Positions 23,854-31,604 of a DNA stretch of 64,000 bases are shown piece after piece; positions within the stretch are counted from its first letter, which is position 1; each line of letters starts with the position of its first letter. Location: assembly GCA_900759015.1 (NCBI GenBank), contig CAAEUE010000005.1:1-64000 (forward strand), written 5' to 3'. Both the position numbers and the translations under genes were made by a program. Under the pieces are notes generated by a model. That model saw nothing but the letters and a program-made list of their open reading frames with translations, had not been told where the DNA came from and made no database searches. The stretch is from Clostridia bacterium (GTDB taxonomy: Bacteria > Bacillota > Clostridia > TANB77 > CAG-508).

Positions 23854-25101
23854 ATGTGGGGAGATATAGCAATAGCCTTTCTACTAGCCTTTATAACAGC
23901 TTTTATGATGACACCATATTCTATAAAATTAGCAAAAAAAGTAGGTGCTGTAGATGTACCAAAAGATAATAGAAGAATGCATCATAAACCGATTCCAAAA
24001 CTGGGTGGGGTTGCTGTTATTGCAGGTTTTGTAGTTTCTTTTATATATTTAGTAATAACATTATCAATAGAAGATTCATCAAGACTTAATTTATTTGGTA
24101 CAGAACAATATGGTAAAAAAATATTGGGATTTTTTGTAGGTGTTTTAATATTAGGAATAACTTGTTTTATAGATGATGTAAAAACAATAAAACCATTAGC
24201 AAAACTTTCAGGGCAACTTTTGGCCGCTATTGCAGTTGTAATTTCGGGTATAAGAATTATAGAGGTAGTACCTTTATTTGAATCAGCAATACTTAATGAA
24301 GCGTTATCTATGATTTTAACAGTTATTTGGATAATAGTAATTACTAATGCAATTAATTTAATGGATGGATTAGATGGATTATCATCTGGCATAACAATGA
24401 TTTCATGTATATCACTATTAATAATATTTTCTTTAAATAATTCACCATTAATTGCAATAATAATGATAACAGCTTTAGCTGGAGCTTTATGCGGATTTTT
24501 ACCATTTAATTTTAATCCAGCAAAGACATTCATTGGAGATACAGGATCAAATTTTCTAGGATTTACATTATCAGTAGTTTCAATTTTAGGAGTGGCTAAA
24601 ACATATACAGCAGTAGTAATTATTTTGCCGGTTATAGTTCTTGGCTTACCAATTTTTGATACATTATGTGCAATATTAAGAAGAATTCATAAAGGAAAGT
24701 CTTTAAAGGCTATATTCCAAGCAGATAAAGGACATTTACATCATAGAATAGTAAGAAAAGGATTTTCACAAAAACAAGCAGTTTATATTTTATATGGAAT
24801 AAGTGCAACATTTGGAATGTTTGCAGTAATACTATTTGAAAGTGGTATAATAAAGGCAATATCTTTTGCATTTATGGTAATTGCAGTAATTGCTCTAGGA
24901 TATAGGAGCTTTTCAAGTTTGCGAGGAGAAGAAGGTAGTATGTATGAATGTTCAAACTGCAAATACATTTATAATCCAAAAGTTGGCAATGAGACCGCTG
25001 GAATAGGACCAAATACAGAATTTTATGATTTACCAGAGGATTGGAAATGTCCAGTTTGTGGAGAAAGAAAAGATATGTTTACCCCATATGAAGAAAAATA
25101 A
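23854..25101 (+). CDS. WecA/TagO-like polyprenyl-phosphate GlcNAc-1-P transferase fused to rubredoxin
   Basis: The first 350 residues form a polytopic MraY/WecA/TagO-family transferase, which loads a UDP-sugar phosphate onto undecaprenyl phosphate for wall polymers. Motifs present are IDDVKTIKPL, NAINLMDGLDGL, TFIGDTGSNFLG and the cytoplasmic GHLHHRIVRKG. Residues about 363-415 are a complete rubredoxin domain: YECSNCKYIYNP, then DLPEDWKCPVCGERKDMF, with two CxxC iron ligands. The reading frame is uninterrupted. RBS AGAGGTG fixes ATG 23854 over GTG 23845. A free rubredoxin gene follows. Coupling a wall-polymer primer enzyme to a one-electron iron protein is unusual; a redox-sensing role is inference. 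Confidence 0.92.
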   Translation: MWGDIAIAFLLAFITAFMMTPYSIKLAKKVGAVDVPKDNRRMHHKPIPKLGGVAVIAGFVVSFIYLVITLSIEDSSRLNLFGTEQYGKKILGFFVGVLILGITCFIDDVKTIKPLAKLSGQLLAAIAVVISGIRIIEVVPLFESAILNEALSMILTVIWIIVITNAINLMDGLDGLSSGITMISCISLLIIFSLNNSPLIAIIMITALAGALCGFLPFNFNPAKTFIGDTGSNFLGFTLSVVSILGVAKTYTAVVIILPVIVLGLPIFDTLCAILRRIHKGKSLKAIFQADKGHLHHRIVRKGFSQKQAVYILYGISATFGMFAVILFESGIIKAISFAFMVIAVIALGYRSFSSLRGEEGSMYECSNCKYIYNPKVGNETAGIGPNTEFYDLPEDWKCPVCGERKDMFTPYEEK

Positions 25102-25110
25102 ATTTATATA

Positions 25111-25139
25111 TTGCTAAATTAAGATATTCATAATATAAT
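25111..25139 (+). promoter_or_regulatory. Sigma-A promoter of the rubredoxin gene
   Basis: TTGCTA (25111-25116), a 17-base spacer and TATAAT (25134-25139) lie directly upstream of the free rubredoxin gene. Confidence 0.65.
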
Positions 25140-25165
25140 TAGAAAAAACTAAAGAGGTGATAAAT

Positions 25166-25318
25166 ATGTACGTTTGTTTAGCGTGTGGATATGTATATGA
25201 TCCAGAAAAAGGAGATCCAGATTCAGGAATAGCTCCAGGAACAGCTTTTGAAGATATACCAGATGATTGGGTTTGCCCAATTTGTGGAGTAGGAAAAGAT
25301 ATGTTTGAAAAACAATAG
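25166..25318 (+). CDS. Rubredoxin
   Basis: This 50-residue protein is a complete rubredoxin: MYVCLACGYVYDPEKGDPDS with the first CxxC, PGTAFEDIPDDW, and CPICGVGKDMF with the second. The four Cys ligate one iron, and the protein carries single electrons in anaerobes, often to superoxide reductase or rubrerythrin-type detoxification. AAAGAGGTGA precedes the ATG. It has its own promoter and terminator. It lies 64 bases after a membrane transferase carrying a similar rubredoxin domain, so one may derive from duplication of the other. Confidence 0.95.
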   Translation: MYVCLACGYVYDPEKGDPDSGIAPGTAFEDIPDDWVCPICGVGKDMFEKQ

Positions 25319-25327
25319 AGTTAATAT

Positions 25328-25370
25328 AATCTGTTGAAAGACTTAAAAAGCTGTTTTCAACAGATTTTTT
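25328..25370 (+). terminator. Rubredoxin terminator
   Basis: AATCTGTTGAAA pairs with TTTCAACAGATT around a 15-base loop, then a T run. Confidence 0.8.
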
Positions 25371-25396
25371 ATATATATTAAGAAAGGAAATAAACA

Positions 25397-26275
25397 ATGG
25401 AAGATAATATAGTAAAATTTTTAGCTTACAATGGAAGAATTGCTATAACATGTGCAGAAACAACAATGTTAGTAGAAGAAGCAAGAAAAACACATGATTT
25501 AAGTCCTGTAGCAACAGCAGCTTTAGGTAGACTATTAACAATGGGTGTTATCATGGGAAGTGATTTAAAGTCAGAAAAAGATAATATCACTTTACAAATT
25601 AAAGGTGATGGACCAATAGGAAAAATGGTTGCAGTAGTAAATAAAAATTTAAAAATAAAAGGAATGGTGGATAATCCACAAGTAGATGCTCCATTAAATG
25701 AATTTGGAAAATTAGATGTAGGTGGAGTTGTAGGATATAATGGATATGTAAATGTAATTAAGGATATTGGATTAAAAGAGCCATATATAGGTGTAATTCC
25801 AATTTCATCTGGAGAAATTGCAGAAGATTTTGCTAGATATTTTACTGAGTCAGAACAAACAAGATCTGCAGTTGCTTTAGGTGTACTGGTAGATAAAAAT
25901 GGAGTAAAAAAAGCTGGTGGTTATCTATTAACAGCAATGCCAGATGCAACAGATGAAGATATAACAAAAATAGAAAAAAGCATATTTGAAGCAGGTGCAA
26001 TTTCAAAAATGTTAAATGATAATTTATCATTGCTAGAAATTGCTAAAAAAGTAACTGGAGATAAAAATGTAAAAATTATTCAATCTGATATGCATCCAAT
26101 ATATGAATGTGACTGTAGTAAAGAAAAGATCGAAAGAGCATTACAAGCATTAGATAAAAATGAAATAAATAAAATAATAGAAGAAGATGGTAAAGCAGAG
26201 ATTATATGCCATTTTTGCAATAAAAAGTATCTTTTTTCTAAAGAAGATTTAATAAATTTAGTAAATAAAAATTAA
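25397..26275 (+). CDS. hslO: Hsp33 redox-regulated chaperone
   Basis: Hsp33 is a cytoplasmic holdase activated when its zinc-bound cysteines are oxidised. The 292-residue length is normal. The N-terminal core (DNIVKFLAYNGRIAITCAETT, then LGRLLTMGVIMGSDLK) and GAGAIS-like EAGAISKML are present, and the C-terminal zinc site reads CDCS (about residue 239) and CHFC (about 271). AAGAAAGGAAAT precedes the ATG. Its location just after two rubredoxin-encoding genes gives the region a redox theme, though it has a separate transcript. Confidence 0.95.
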   Translation: MEDNIVKFLAYNGRIAITCAETTMLVEEARKTHDLSPVATAALGRLLTMGVIMGSDLKSEKDNITLQIKGDGPIGKMVAVVNKNLKIKGMVDNPQVDAPLNEFGKLDVGGVVGYNGYVNVIKDIGLKEPYIGVIPISSGEIAEDFARYFTESEQTRSAVALGVLVDKNGVKKAGGYLLTAMPDATDEDITKIEKSIFEAGAISKMLNDNLSLLEIAKKVTGDKNVKIIQSDMHPIYECDCSKEKIERALQALDKNEINKIIEEDGKAEIICHFCNKKYLFSKEDLINLVNKN

Positions 26276-26307
26276 TATATTGGATATAATATAATTAGGT
26301 GATTATT

Positions 26308-26553
26308 ATGAAAATATCTTATATAAAGTCAATTCATGATAATACTAGTTTTAAATTCTTTAAGAATATAGGTATGAATGGCATAGAGTTACAAGACTTA
26401 GAAAATGTGGATAAAGTCTTGCAAAATTTAATCGAAAATGATTATAAAACATTTTTTATAACAAATGAAGTTGCTGGTCATTCACAAGATTTATTTAAAA
26501 AATATTATAACTCTAAAGATATAAATATAATAATTGCCAAAACAAAAAATTAG
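26308..26553 (+). CDS. Small protein resembling V/A-type ATPase subunit F
   Basis: The 81-residue product has the alternating strand/helix pattern of NtpF-type subunits: KISYIKSIHDNTSFKFFKNIG at the N-terminus, then ENDYKTFFITNEVAGH, resembling the subunit-F EDYAIIFITEDLAE region. No other V-type ATPase gene is present, so a rotor role is doubtful; it may be a stand-alone relative. AGGTGAT places the start at ATG 26308 rather than GTG 26299. It precedes yyaC by 63 bases. The homology call is by eye and tentative. Confidence 0.5.
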   Translation: MKISYIKSIHDNTSFKFFKNIGMNGIELQDLENVDKVLQNLIENDYKTFFITNEVAGHSQDLFKKYYNSKDINIIIAKTKN

Positions 26554-26616
26554 TTATGTAACTAAAAGTGAATATACTAGTAAAAAAAGCATATACTGTG
26601 ATTATGGAGGGATATG

Positions 26617-27147
26617 ATGTCTTTTGATAATTGCGTATATGCTAATTTTTATTTAGAATTTAATAAAGTAATAAAAAAAGTAAATGAAAAAAGATATTCA
26701 GATTTAATTTTTATTTGTATAGGGACAAATAAAATAGTTGGTGATAGTTTCGGTCCAATAATAGGAGAAGTTTTAAAACGCAATATAAAAGATAAAAAAA
26801 TAAAAGTAATTGGAGATTTAACAAATAATATAAATGCAAAAAATATAAAAAACATAAAATATAATTGCGATAATCCCTATGTTATTAGTATAGACTCTGC
26901 TTTATCAAATTCTATAGAGCCTGGAAATGTATTCATAATAAAAAAAGGATTAGTACCAGGAAGTGCATTAAAAAAGAACTCTATAGAAATCGGAAATATT
27001 GCTATTAAAGGTATTGTTGCTAAAGATGAAAAAAGTTTAATAAAAAATTATTATAATTTAAAAAATGCTGATTATAAATTAATATTAAAATTTTCAAAAA
27101 ATATATCAAAAATCATATTACAAAGTATAAAATTTCTAAATTTGTAA
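26617..27147 (+). CDS. yyaC: YyaC-type sporulation protein (DUF1256)
   Basis: The 176-residue protein has the DUF1256/YyaC pattern: LIFICIGTNKIVGDSFGPIIGEVL, VISIDSALSNS and the glycine-containing NVFIIKKGLVPGSALKK. The fold relates to germination-protease/hydrogenase-maturation peptidases; in Bacillus the family is linked to sporulation but the substrate is unknown. GGAGGG supports ATG 26617 slightly better than ATG 26614. It sits in a neighbourhood with spoIVFA-like and spoIVFB genes. Confidence 0.85.
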   Translation: MSFDNCVYANFYLEFNKVIKKVNEKRYSDLIFICIGTNKIVGDSFGPIIGEVLKRNIKDKKIKVIGDLTNNINAKNIKNIKYNCDNPYVISIDSALSNSIEPGNVFIIKKGLVPGSALKKNSIEIGNIAIKGIVAKDEKSLIKNYYNLKNADYKLILKFSKNISKIILQSIKFLNL

Positions 27148-27264
27148 ATTATTATTGTAGAGGAAAATTTCCATATTTTTCTAATAAATATATTAGTTAA
27201 GTCTAATTTGTGTAATATGTGGGGGAAAATTTTTCTCTATAATATAAATTTAGAGGTGATACAT

Positions 27265-27591
27265 ATGGATATGAAAGATATGATTGTTATAAAGAATTTG
27301 CCTTCAAATATAGTAGAAGAAGCATGGGTTGTTATTAAACCAGAAGTAAAAAATAAAGAAAAAGACCTTATAAAAAGGATGAAGAATAGTAAAATAAATA
27401 CAAAAAAAGAAAATGGATATGTATTAAAAGAAGCAGAATCAGTAATTTATGATTATTTGGAAAATATAAACAATTATGAAGATAAGAAAAAATATAATAA
27501 TATAATAAAAAAATATAATAAATTAAAAAAAATAAGTTTTGCATTATTAGCAATATACTTAATTATGCTTATATTAATTTTTGTTTTTTAA
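27265..27591 (+). CDS. Tail-anchored small protein, unknown
   Basis: From ATG 27265 (AGAGGTGAT at good spacing; the upstream frame to 27208 lacks an RBS) the 108-residue protein is a charged, Lys-rich cytoplasmic domain followed by one C-terminal hydrophobic helix (about residues 88-107), ending with almost no tail. This is tail-anchored topology. No family is recognised. Its 3' end is followed at once by a hairpin that also covers the RBS of the next, sporulation-type gene. Confidence 0.65.
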   Translation: MDMKDMIVIKNLPSNIVEEAWVVIKPEVKNKEKDLIKRMKNSKINTKKENGYVLKEAESVIYDYLENINNYEDKKKYNNIIKKYNKLKKISFALLAIYLIMLILIFVF

Positions 27592-27595
27592 ACAT

Positions 27596-27654
27596 AAAAA
27601 CCTCACTTTGTGAATATATTGTACAAATATATTACCAAGGAAGAGGTGTTTTTT
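27596..27654 (+). promoter_or_regulatory. Hairpin covering the RBS of the spoIVFA-like gene
   Basis: AAAAACCTC (27596-27604) pairs with GAGGTGTTTTT (27643-27653) with a small bulge, and an AATATATT pair lies inside. The 3' arm contains the Shine-Dalgarno and is followed by T. It may act as a terminator for the upstream gene, as an RBS-sequestering structure, or as both. Confidence 0.4.
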
Positions 27655-28515
27655 ATGGAAAGAGTGCTATCTACAGAAGAAAGAATAAGAAGAGCAGAAG
27701 AAGTTTATAGAAATAAAGGAAATATAAGACAAGAAACTGTAAAAATTATACCCAAAAATAAAAATAGACTAATTAAAAAGATGATAATTCAAATTATTGT
27801 ATGCTTAAGTATATATTCAATATTTTATTTTTTTGGTCATACAGAGAATTTATTTTCTAAAGATATGATAGCTAAAGCTAAAGAAATTATGGCATATGAT
27901 ATTAATTTTGATGAATTATATAAAAATTTTATGAATTGGATAAACTCAAATAATTTCTTTGTGAAAAATTCGGAAAATCAAATTACAAATACTGTTACAA
28001 ATGAAATTACAAATGATATCAATTTAAATGAAATTTTAACTAATACTGATAGTATTGGTGGAGCAACAGAAGAGGTGAAAGAATCTAATTTGTCACAAAT
28101 GGAAATAGATGCAAATGAAATAAAGAGTAAATATAATTTAATAAAGCCTCTTGTAGGGACTATTACATCTAGGTTTGGTCATAGGGAGCCAACTACATCT
28201 ACAGTTCCTAAAAATCATACTGGAATAGATATTGCAGCAAATACTGGAACAGTTATATATGCAGCATTAGATGGTGTTGTAAAAATTGCTTCTAGTGAAG
28301 GAGATTATGGAAATCATTTAAGAATAGAAAAGGATGATGTTGCAATTTATTATGCACATTGTAATAAATTATATGTAAAAGAAGGGGATTATGTAACACA
28401 GAACCAACCAATAGCCGAAGTAGGAGCAACAGGAAATGTTACAGGTCCACATTTACATTTCGAAATAAGGAAAGAAGATAGATATGTAGATCCAGATATG
28501 ATTTTAGAGTTTTAA
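27655..28515 (+). CDS. M23-domain sporulation protein, SpoIVFA/SpoIIQ-like
   Basis: The 286-residue protein has a cytoplasmic N-terminus, one TM helix (about residues 42-60), an exported Asn-rich linker and a C-terminal LytM/M23 domain (about 165-280). The zinc motifs HTGIDIAANTG and HLHFEIRKE are intact. Its position directly upstream of spoIVFB matches spoIVFA in Bacillus, whose product holds SpoIVFB inactive until SpoIVB cleaves it. SpoIIQ-type proteins share the architecture, so the name rests on context. AGAGGTG lies before the ATG, inside a hairpin. Confidence 0.75.
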   Translation: MERVLSTEERIRRAEEVYRNKGNIRQETVKIIPKNKNRLIKKMIIQIIVCLSIYSIFYFFGHTENLFSKDMIAKAKEIMAYDINFDELYKNFMNWINSNNFFVKNSENQITNTVTNEITNDINLNEILTNTDSIGGATEEVKESNLSQMEIDANEIKSKYNLIKPLVGTITSRFGHREPTTSTVPKNHTGIDIAANTGTVIYAALDGVVKIASSEGDYGNHLRIEKDDVAIYYAHCNKLYVKEGDYVTQNQPIAEVGATGNVTGPHLHFEIRKEDRYVDPDMILEF

Positions 28516-28603
28516 ATAATGATTAGATAAGAAGGCGAATATACAATTATGATTGTTAAAACAGAAGATATTTATATGACATTTTAAATAGAAAGAGTGA
28601 ATG

Positions 28604-29260
28604 ATGGAATTTAAGATAGATATAAAAATATTTTTAATAGCATTAGTTTTTTTGTTGGTAAATCAAATATATATGTACATATTGTTTATGATATTTGCAA
28701 TTATACACGAATGCTTTCATCTTTTAACGGGAATAATTTTAGGATATAAAGTAAAAAGTATAAAAATTATGCCTTTAGGTTTATCAATAGCTTTTTATGA
28801 AAGAGAGGAAGAGTATAATAGTAAAATTAAAAAATCAAATTTTAATAATGTAAAGAAGATAATTATATTATTAATGGGACCAATATCAAATATAGTAATT
28901 GCGTTCTTTTTTATGCTTTTAAATATGGCAGAGCCTGTATATATAAATGTTTTAATTGCGATTTTTAATTTATTACCAATATATCCACTAGATGGAGGAC
29001 AAATATTAAATAGAGTATTAAGAATTATTTATGGGAATTTTGAAGCATATAAAATTAGTAATTCTGTTAACAATGTAATTATGAGTATCCTTACAGCATT
29101 AGCTAGTATTGGTTTACTATATACTAAAAATATAGCAATCATTTTTATAGTAATTTTTTTATGGTATTTAATTATTAAAGAGAATAAAAAATATAAAGAA
29201 ATAAGCAAATATTTTAAATGTTTTCACAAACTGGACAAAAAAAGCAGTTATAATATATAA
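28604..29260 (+). CDS. spoIVFB: SpoIVFB-type M50 intramembrane metalloprotease
   Basis: Site-2-type proteases of this family cleave pro-sigma-K inside the mother cell membrane. The 218-residue polytopic protein has the zinc motif HECFH (residues 35-39) in its first TM region and the second motif NLLPIYPLDGGQIL (about 126), with further helices to about residue 195. ATGs at 28601 and 28604 are both possible, with a weak GAAAGAG ahead. It follows the SpoIVFA-like gene by 88 bases; spoIVB at 3.5 kb completes the expected signalling set. Confidence 0.9.
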   Translation: MEFKIDIKIFLIALVFLLVNQIYMYILFMIFAIIHECFHLLTGIILGYKVKSIKIMPLGLSIAFYEREEEYNSKIKKSNFNNVKKIIILLMGPISNIVIAFFFMLLNMAEPVYINVLIAIFNLLPIYPLDGGQILNRVLRIIYGNFEAYKISNSVNNVIMSILTALASIGLLYTKNIAIIFIVIFLWYLIIKENKKYKEISKYFKCFHKLDKKSSYNI

Positions 29261-29286
29261 TAATTACGTAAAAGGAGCGGAAATTT

Positions 29287-29967
29287 ATGGTTAGTGAAAA
29301 CATATTAGTAGTAGATGACGAATCACGAATGAGAAAATTAATAAAAGATTTTTTAGCTCAAAAGGGGTATAGTATTTTAGAAGCAGCAGATGGTGAAGAA
29401 GCTTTACAAATATTTGAAGAAAATCAAAATAAGATTAATTTAATACTATTAGATGTAATGATGCCAAAATTAGATGGATGGTCTGTTTTAAGGCAAATTA
29501 GGCAAATGTCACAAGTACCAATAATAATGCTTACAGCAAGAGGAGAAGAACAAGATGAATTATTTGGCTTTGAGCTAGGAGTAGATGAATATATTTCTAA
29601 ACCATTTAGTCCTAAAATATTAGTTGCAAGAGTTGAGGCAATATTAAAAAGAACTAGAAAAGAGACAGATAAAGTTAAAGATTATGGTGGTATAACTATA
29701 GATCCAGAAGGAAGAACAGTAAAAGTTGATGGAAAACAAATAGAACTAAGTTTAAGGGAATATGAATTGCTAAAATATTTAGTGGATAATGAAAATATTG
29801 CTTTATCTAGAGATAAGATTTTAAATAATGTATGGAATTATGACTATTATGGTGATTCAAGAACAATAGATAGCCACATTAAGAAAATTAGGCATAAATT
29901 AGGTAAAAAAGGAAAATATATCGAAACTATGCGTGGTGTGGGATATAAGTTTGAGGTAAAACAGTGA
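29287..29967 (+). CDS. OmpR-family response regulator
   Basis: The 226-residue DNA-binding regulator has a receiver domain (ILVVDDESRMRKL; phospho-acceptor Asp56 in NLILLDVMMPKLDG; Lys in YISKPF) and a winged-helix trans_reg_C domain (LSLREYELLKYLVDNEN, DSRTIDSHIKKIRHKLG, IETMRGVGYKFE). AAAGGAGCGG precedes the ATG. Its stop overlaps the GTG start of the sensor kinase, so the pair is translationally coupled. The signal is unknown. Confidence 0.95.
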   Translation: MVSENILVVDDESRMRKLIKDFLAQKGYSILEAADGEEALQIFEENQNKINLILLDVMMPKLDGWSVLRQIRQMSQVPIIMLTARGEEQDELFGFELGVDEYISKPFSPKILVARVEAILKRTRKETDKVKDYGGITIDPEGRTVKVDGKQIELSLREYELLKYLVDNENIALSRDKILNNVWNYDYYGDSRTIDSHIKKIRHKLGKKGKYIETMRGVGYKFEVKQ

Positions 29968-31457
29968 AAAAAATAAATAAAAAATATAGTTCCATAGGTT
30001 TTAAATTATTTGCATCACTTGCAGTATCTGTTGTAGTAATAATCTTATTTTTAATTATATTGAACAATATAGTTTTAGAATCATTTTATTTATATACAAA
30101 ACAAGGAGCACTTGTAGATATTTTTGACGAAATAAATAAAGCTTATAACACAAATCAATCGGAAAAAGTAATAACTAATATATTATCTAATTATGCTGCA
30201 AGAAGTAATTATGATATTATACTAGAGACACAAGATGGCATAAATTTATATACATCAAATGAAAATTTTATTCAAACAATAAATGAAATGAATGCTTTAA
30301 GAAGTGATTCTAATAGAAACATAATATATGCTAATAAAGATGTTAATATCAAAAAAGTTAAGGACCCATCAGATAATATTACCTATATTTTATTATCAGG
30401 TACATTAGATAATAATTATAATCTTTATATAAGAATGCCAATATCTTCAATACAGGAAAGTGTTAAAATTTCCAATACATTTTTATATTTAATTGGAGGT
30501 ATAACATTAGTAATTGCAGCTATTTTGATAACATTTATTTCAAAAAGATTTACAGAACCAATTCAAGAACTAAATGATATAGCAGAGAAAATGGCAAGAT
30601 TAGACTTTAGTAAAAAATTTCATCCAAAAGATGTCGACGATGAAATAAATACATTAGGAAAAAGCATTAATATTATGTCTGACAAGCTGGAAGCAACAAT
30701 ACAACAACTTAGAAATTCTAATGTAGAGTTAGAGAAAGATATAGAAGAAAAATCAAAAATAGAAGAAATGAGAACTCAATTTATATCAGACGTTTCTCAT
30801 GAACTTAAAACACCAATAGCCTTAATACAAGGATACGCAGAAGGATTAGTAGAAAATGTTAATACAGATGAAGAAAATAGACAATTTTATGCAGATGTAA
30901 TACTTGATGAAGCAAATAAAATGGATAAATTGGTAAAACAATTATTAGAGCTTATGAAATTGGAATATGGAAAACGAGAATTCCAAAATGCGAATTTTAA
31001 TATTACAGAATTAATACAAGAAGTTATTAGAAAATCAAAAGTAATGCTTGAAGAAAATAATATAGAAGTTAGAATGGATATGCCAGAAGAGGTTATGGTA
31101 TATGCAGATGAATTTTATATTGAGCAAGTTGTAACAAATTATTTTACAAATGCTATAAAACATGCAAAAGAAGTATTTAATGAAAAATACATAAAAATAA
31201 AAGTAGAAATAAGAAAAAAGACAAATAAAGTTAGAGTATATGTATTTAATACTGGTGAAAATATCCAAGAAGAAGATTTACAAAGAATATGGAGACGTTT
31301 TTATAAAGTAGATTCTTCAAGAAATAGAGCTAATGGAGGTACAGGTATAGGGTTATCTTTAGTAAAAGCAATAATGAATAATTACAATAATGATTTTGGA
31401 GTAGAAAATAAAGATACAGGAGTAGAATTTTATTTTGATCTAGATATAGGTAAATAG
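29964..31457 (+). CDS. Membrane sensor histidine kinase
   Basis: The 497-residue partner of the preceding regulator starts at GTG 29964, overlapping its stop by four bases. Two TM helices (about 13-35 and 172-193) flank an extracytoplasmic sensor domain; a HAMP segment (about 193-245), a coiled stretch, the HisKA motif FISDVSHELKTP with phospho-acceptor His279, and an HATPase_c domain (N box TNYFTNAIKHA; G box GGTGIGLSLVKAI) follow. The sensor domain is not recognisable, so the stimulus is unknown. Confidence 0.95.
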   Translation: MKKINKKYSSIGFKLFASLAVSVVVIILFLIILNNIVLESFYLYTKQGALVDIFDEINKAYNTNQSEKVITNILSNYAARSNYDIILETQDGINLYTSNENFIQTINEMNALRSDSNRNIIYANKDVNIKKVKDPSDNITYILLSGTLDNNYNLYIRMPISSIQESVKISNTFLYLIGGITLVIAAILITFISKRFTEPIQELNDIAEKMARLDFSKKFHPKDVDDEINTLGKSINIMSDKLEATIQQLRNSNVELEKDIEEKSKIEEMRTQFISDVSHELKTPIALIQGYAEGLVENVNTDEENRQFYADVILDEANKMDKLVKQLLELMKLEYGKREFQNANFNITELIQEVIRKSKVMLEENNIEVRMDMPEEVMVYADEFYIEQVVTNYFTNAIKHAKEVFNEKYIKIKVEIRKKTNKVRVYVFNTGENIQEEDLQRIWRRFYKVDSSRNRANGGTGIGLSLVKAIMNNYNNDFGVENKDTGVEFYFDLDIGK

Positions 31458-31495
31458 GGATTATAGGGATTTGGGGACGTTCCTTAAATCCCTAT
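31454..31495. repeat. Dispersed repeat, copy E (also a likely terminator)
   Basis: Starting at the kinase stop codon, TAGGGATT occurs twice, then GGGGACGTTCCTTAAATCCC. Outer arms AAATAGGGATT and AAATCCCTATTT can pair and are followed by TTCTTTT, so this copy probably terminates the two-component operon. Confidence 0.7.
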
Positions 31496-31548
31496 TTTCT
31501 TTTATCATTATTATATTTAATGAAATTTAAATTTTGAATAAGATAAAA

Positions 31549-31555
31549 TGTCGAA
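31549..31555 (+). promoter_or_regulatory. Possible Spo0A box upstream of sortase
   Basis: TGTCGAA is an exact match to the Bacillus 0A box core and lies 49 bases before the annotated sortase start, in a promoter-sized gap. A seven-base match in A+T-rich DNA is weak evidence. Confidence 0.2.
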
Positions 31556-31604
31556 TAATGTCTTACGAAAAAGCTTTACAAAACAGCAAGAATAATGTAA
31601 TATA

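Noticed and set aside
24940..25101. Rubredoxin domain of the transferase as a frameshift or fusion artefact
   Set aside because: The frame is continuous with no stop, the RBS of the free rubredoxin is separate, and the two domains differ in sequence, so a collapsed repeat is unlikely. Read-level checking remains the decisive test.
28549..28587. Twelve-codon reading frame before spoIVFB
   Set aside because: Too short, with a poorly spaced purine-rich sequence and no sign of leader-peptide attenuation.
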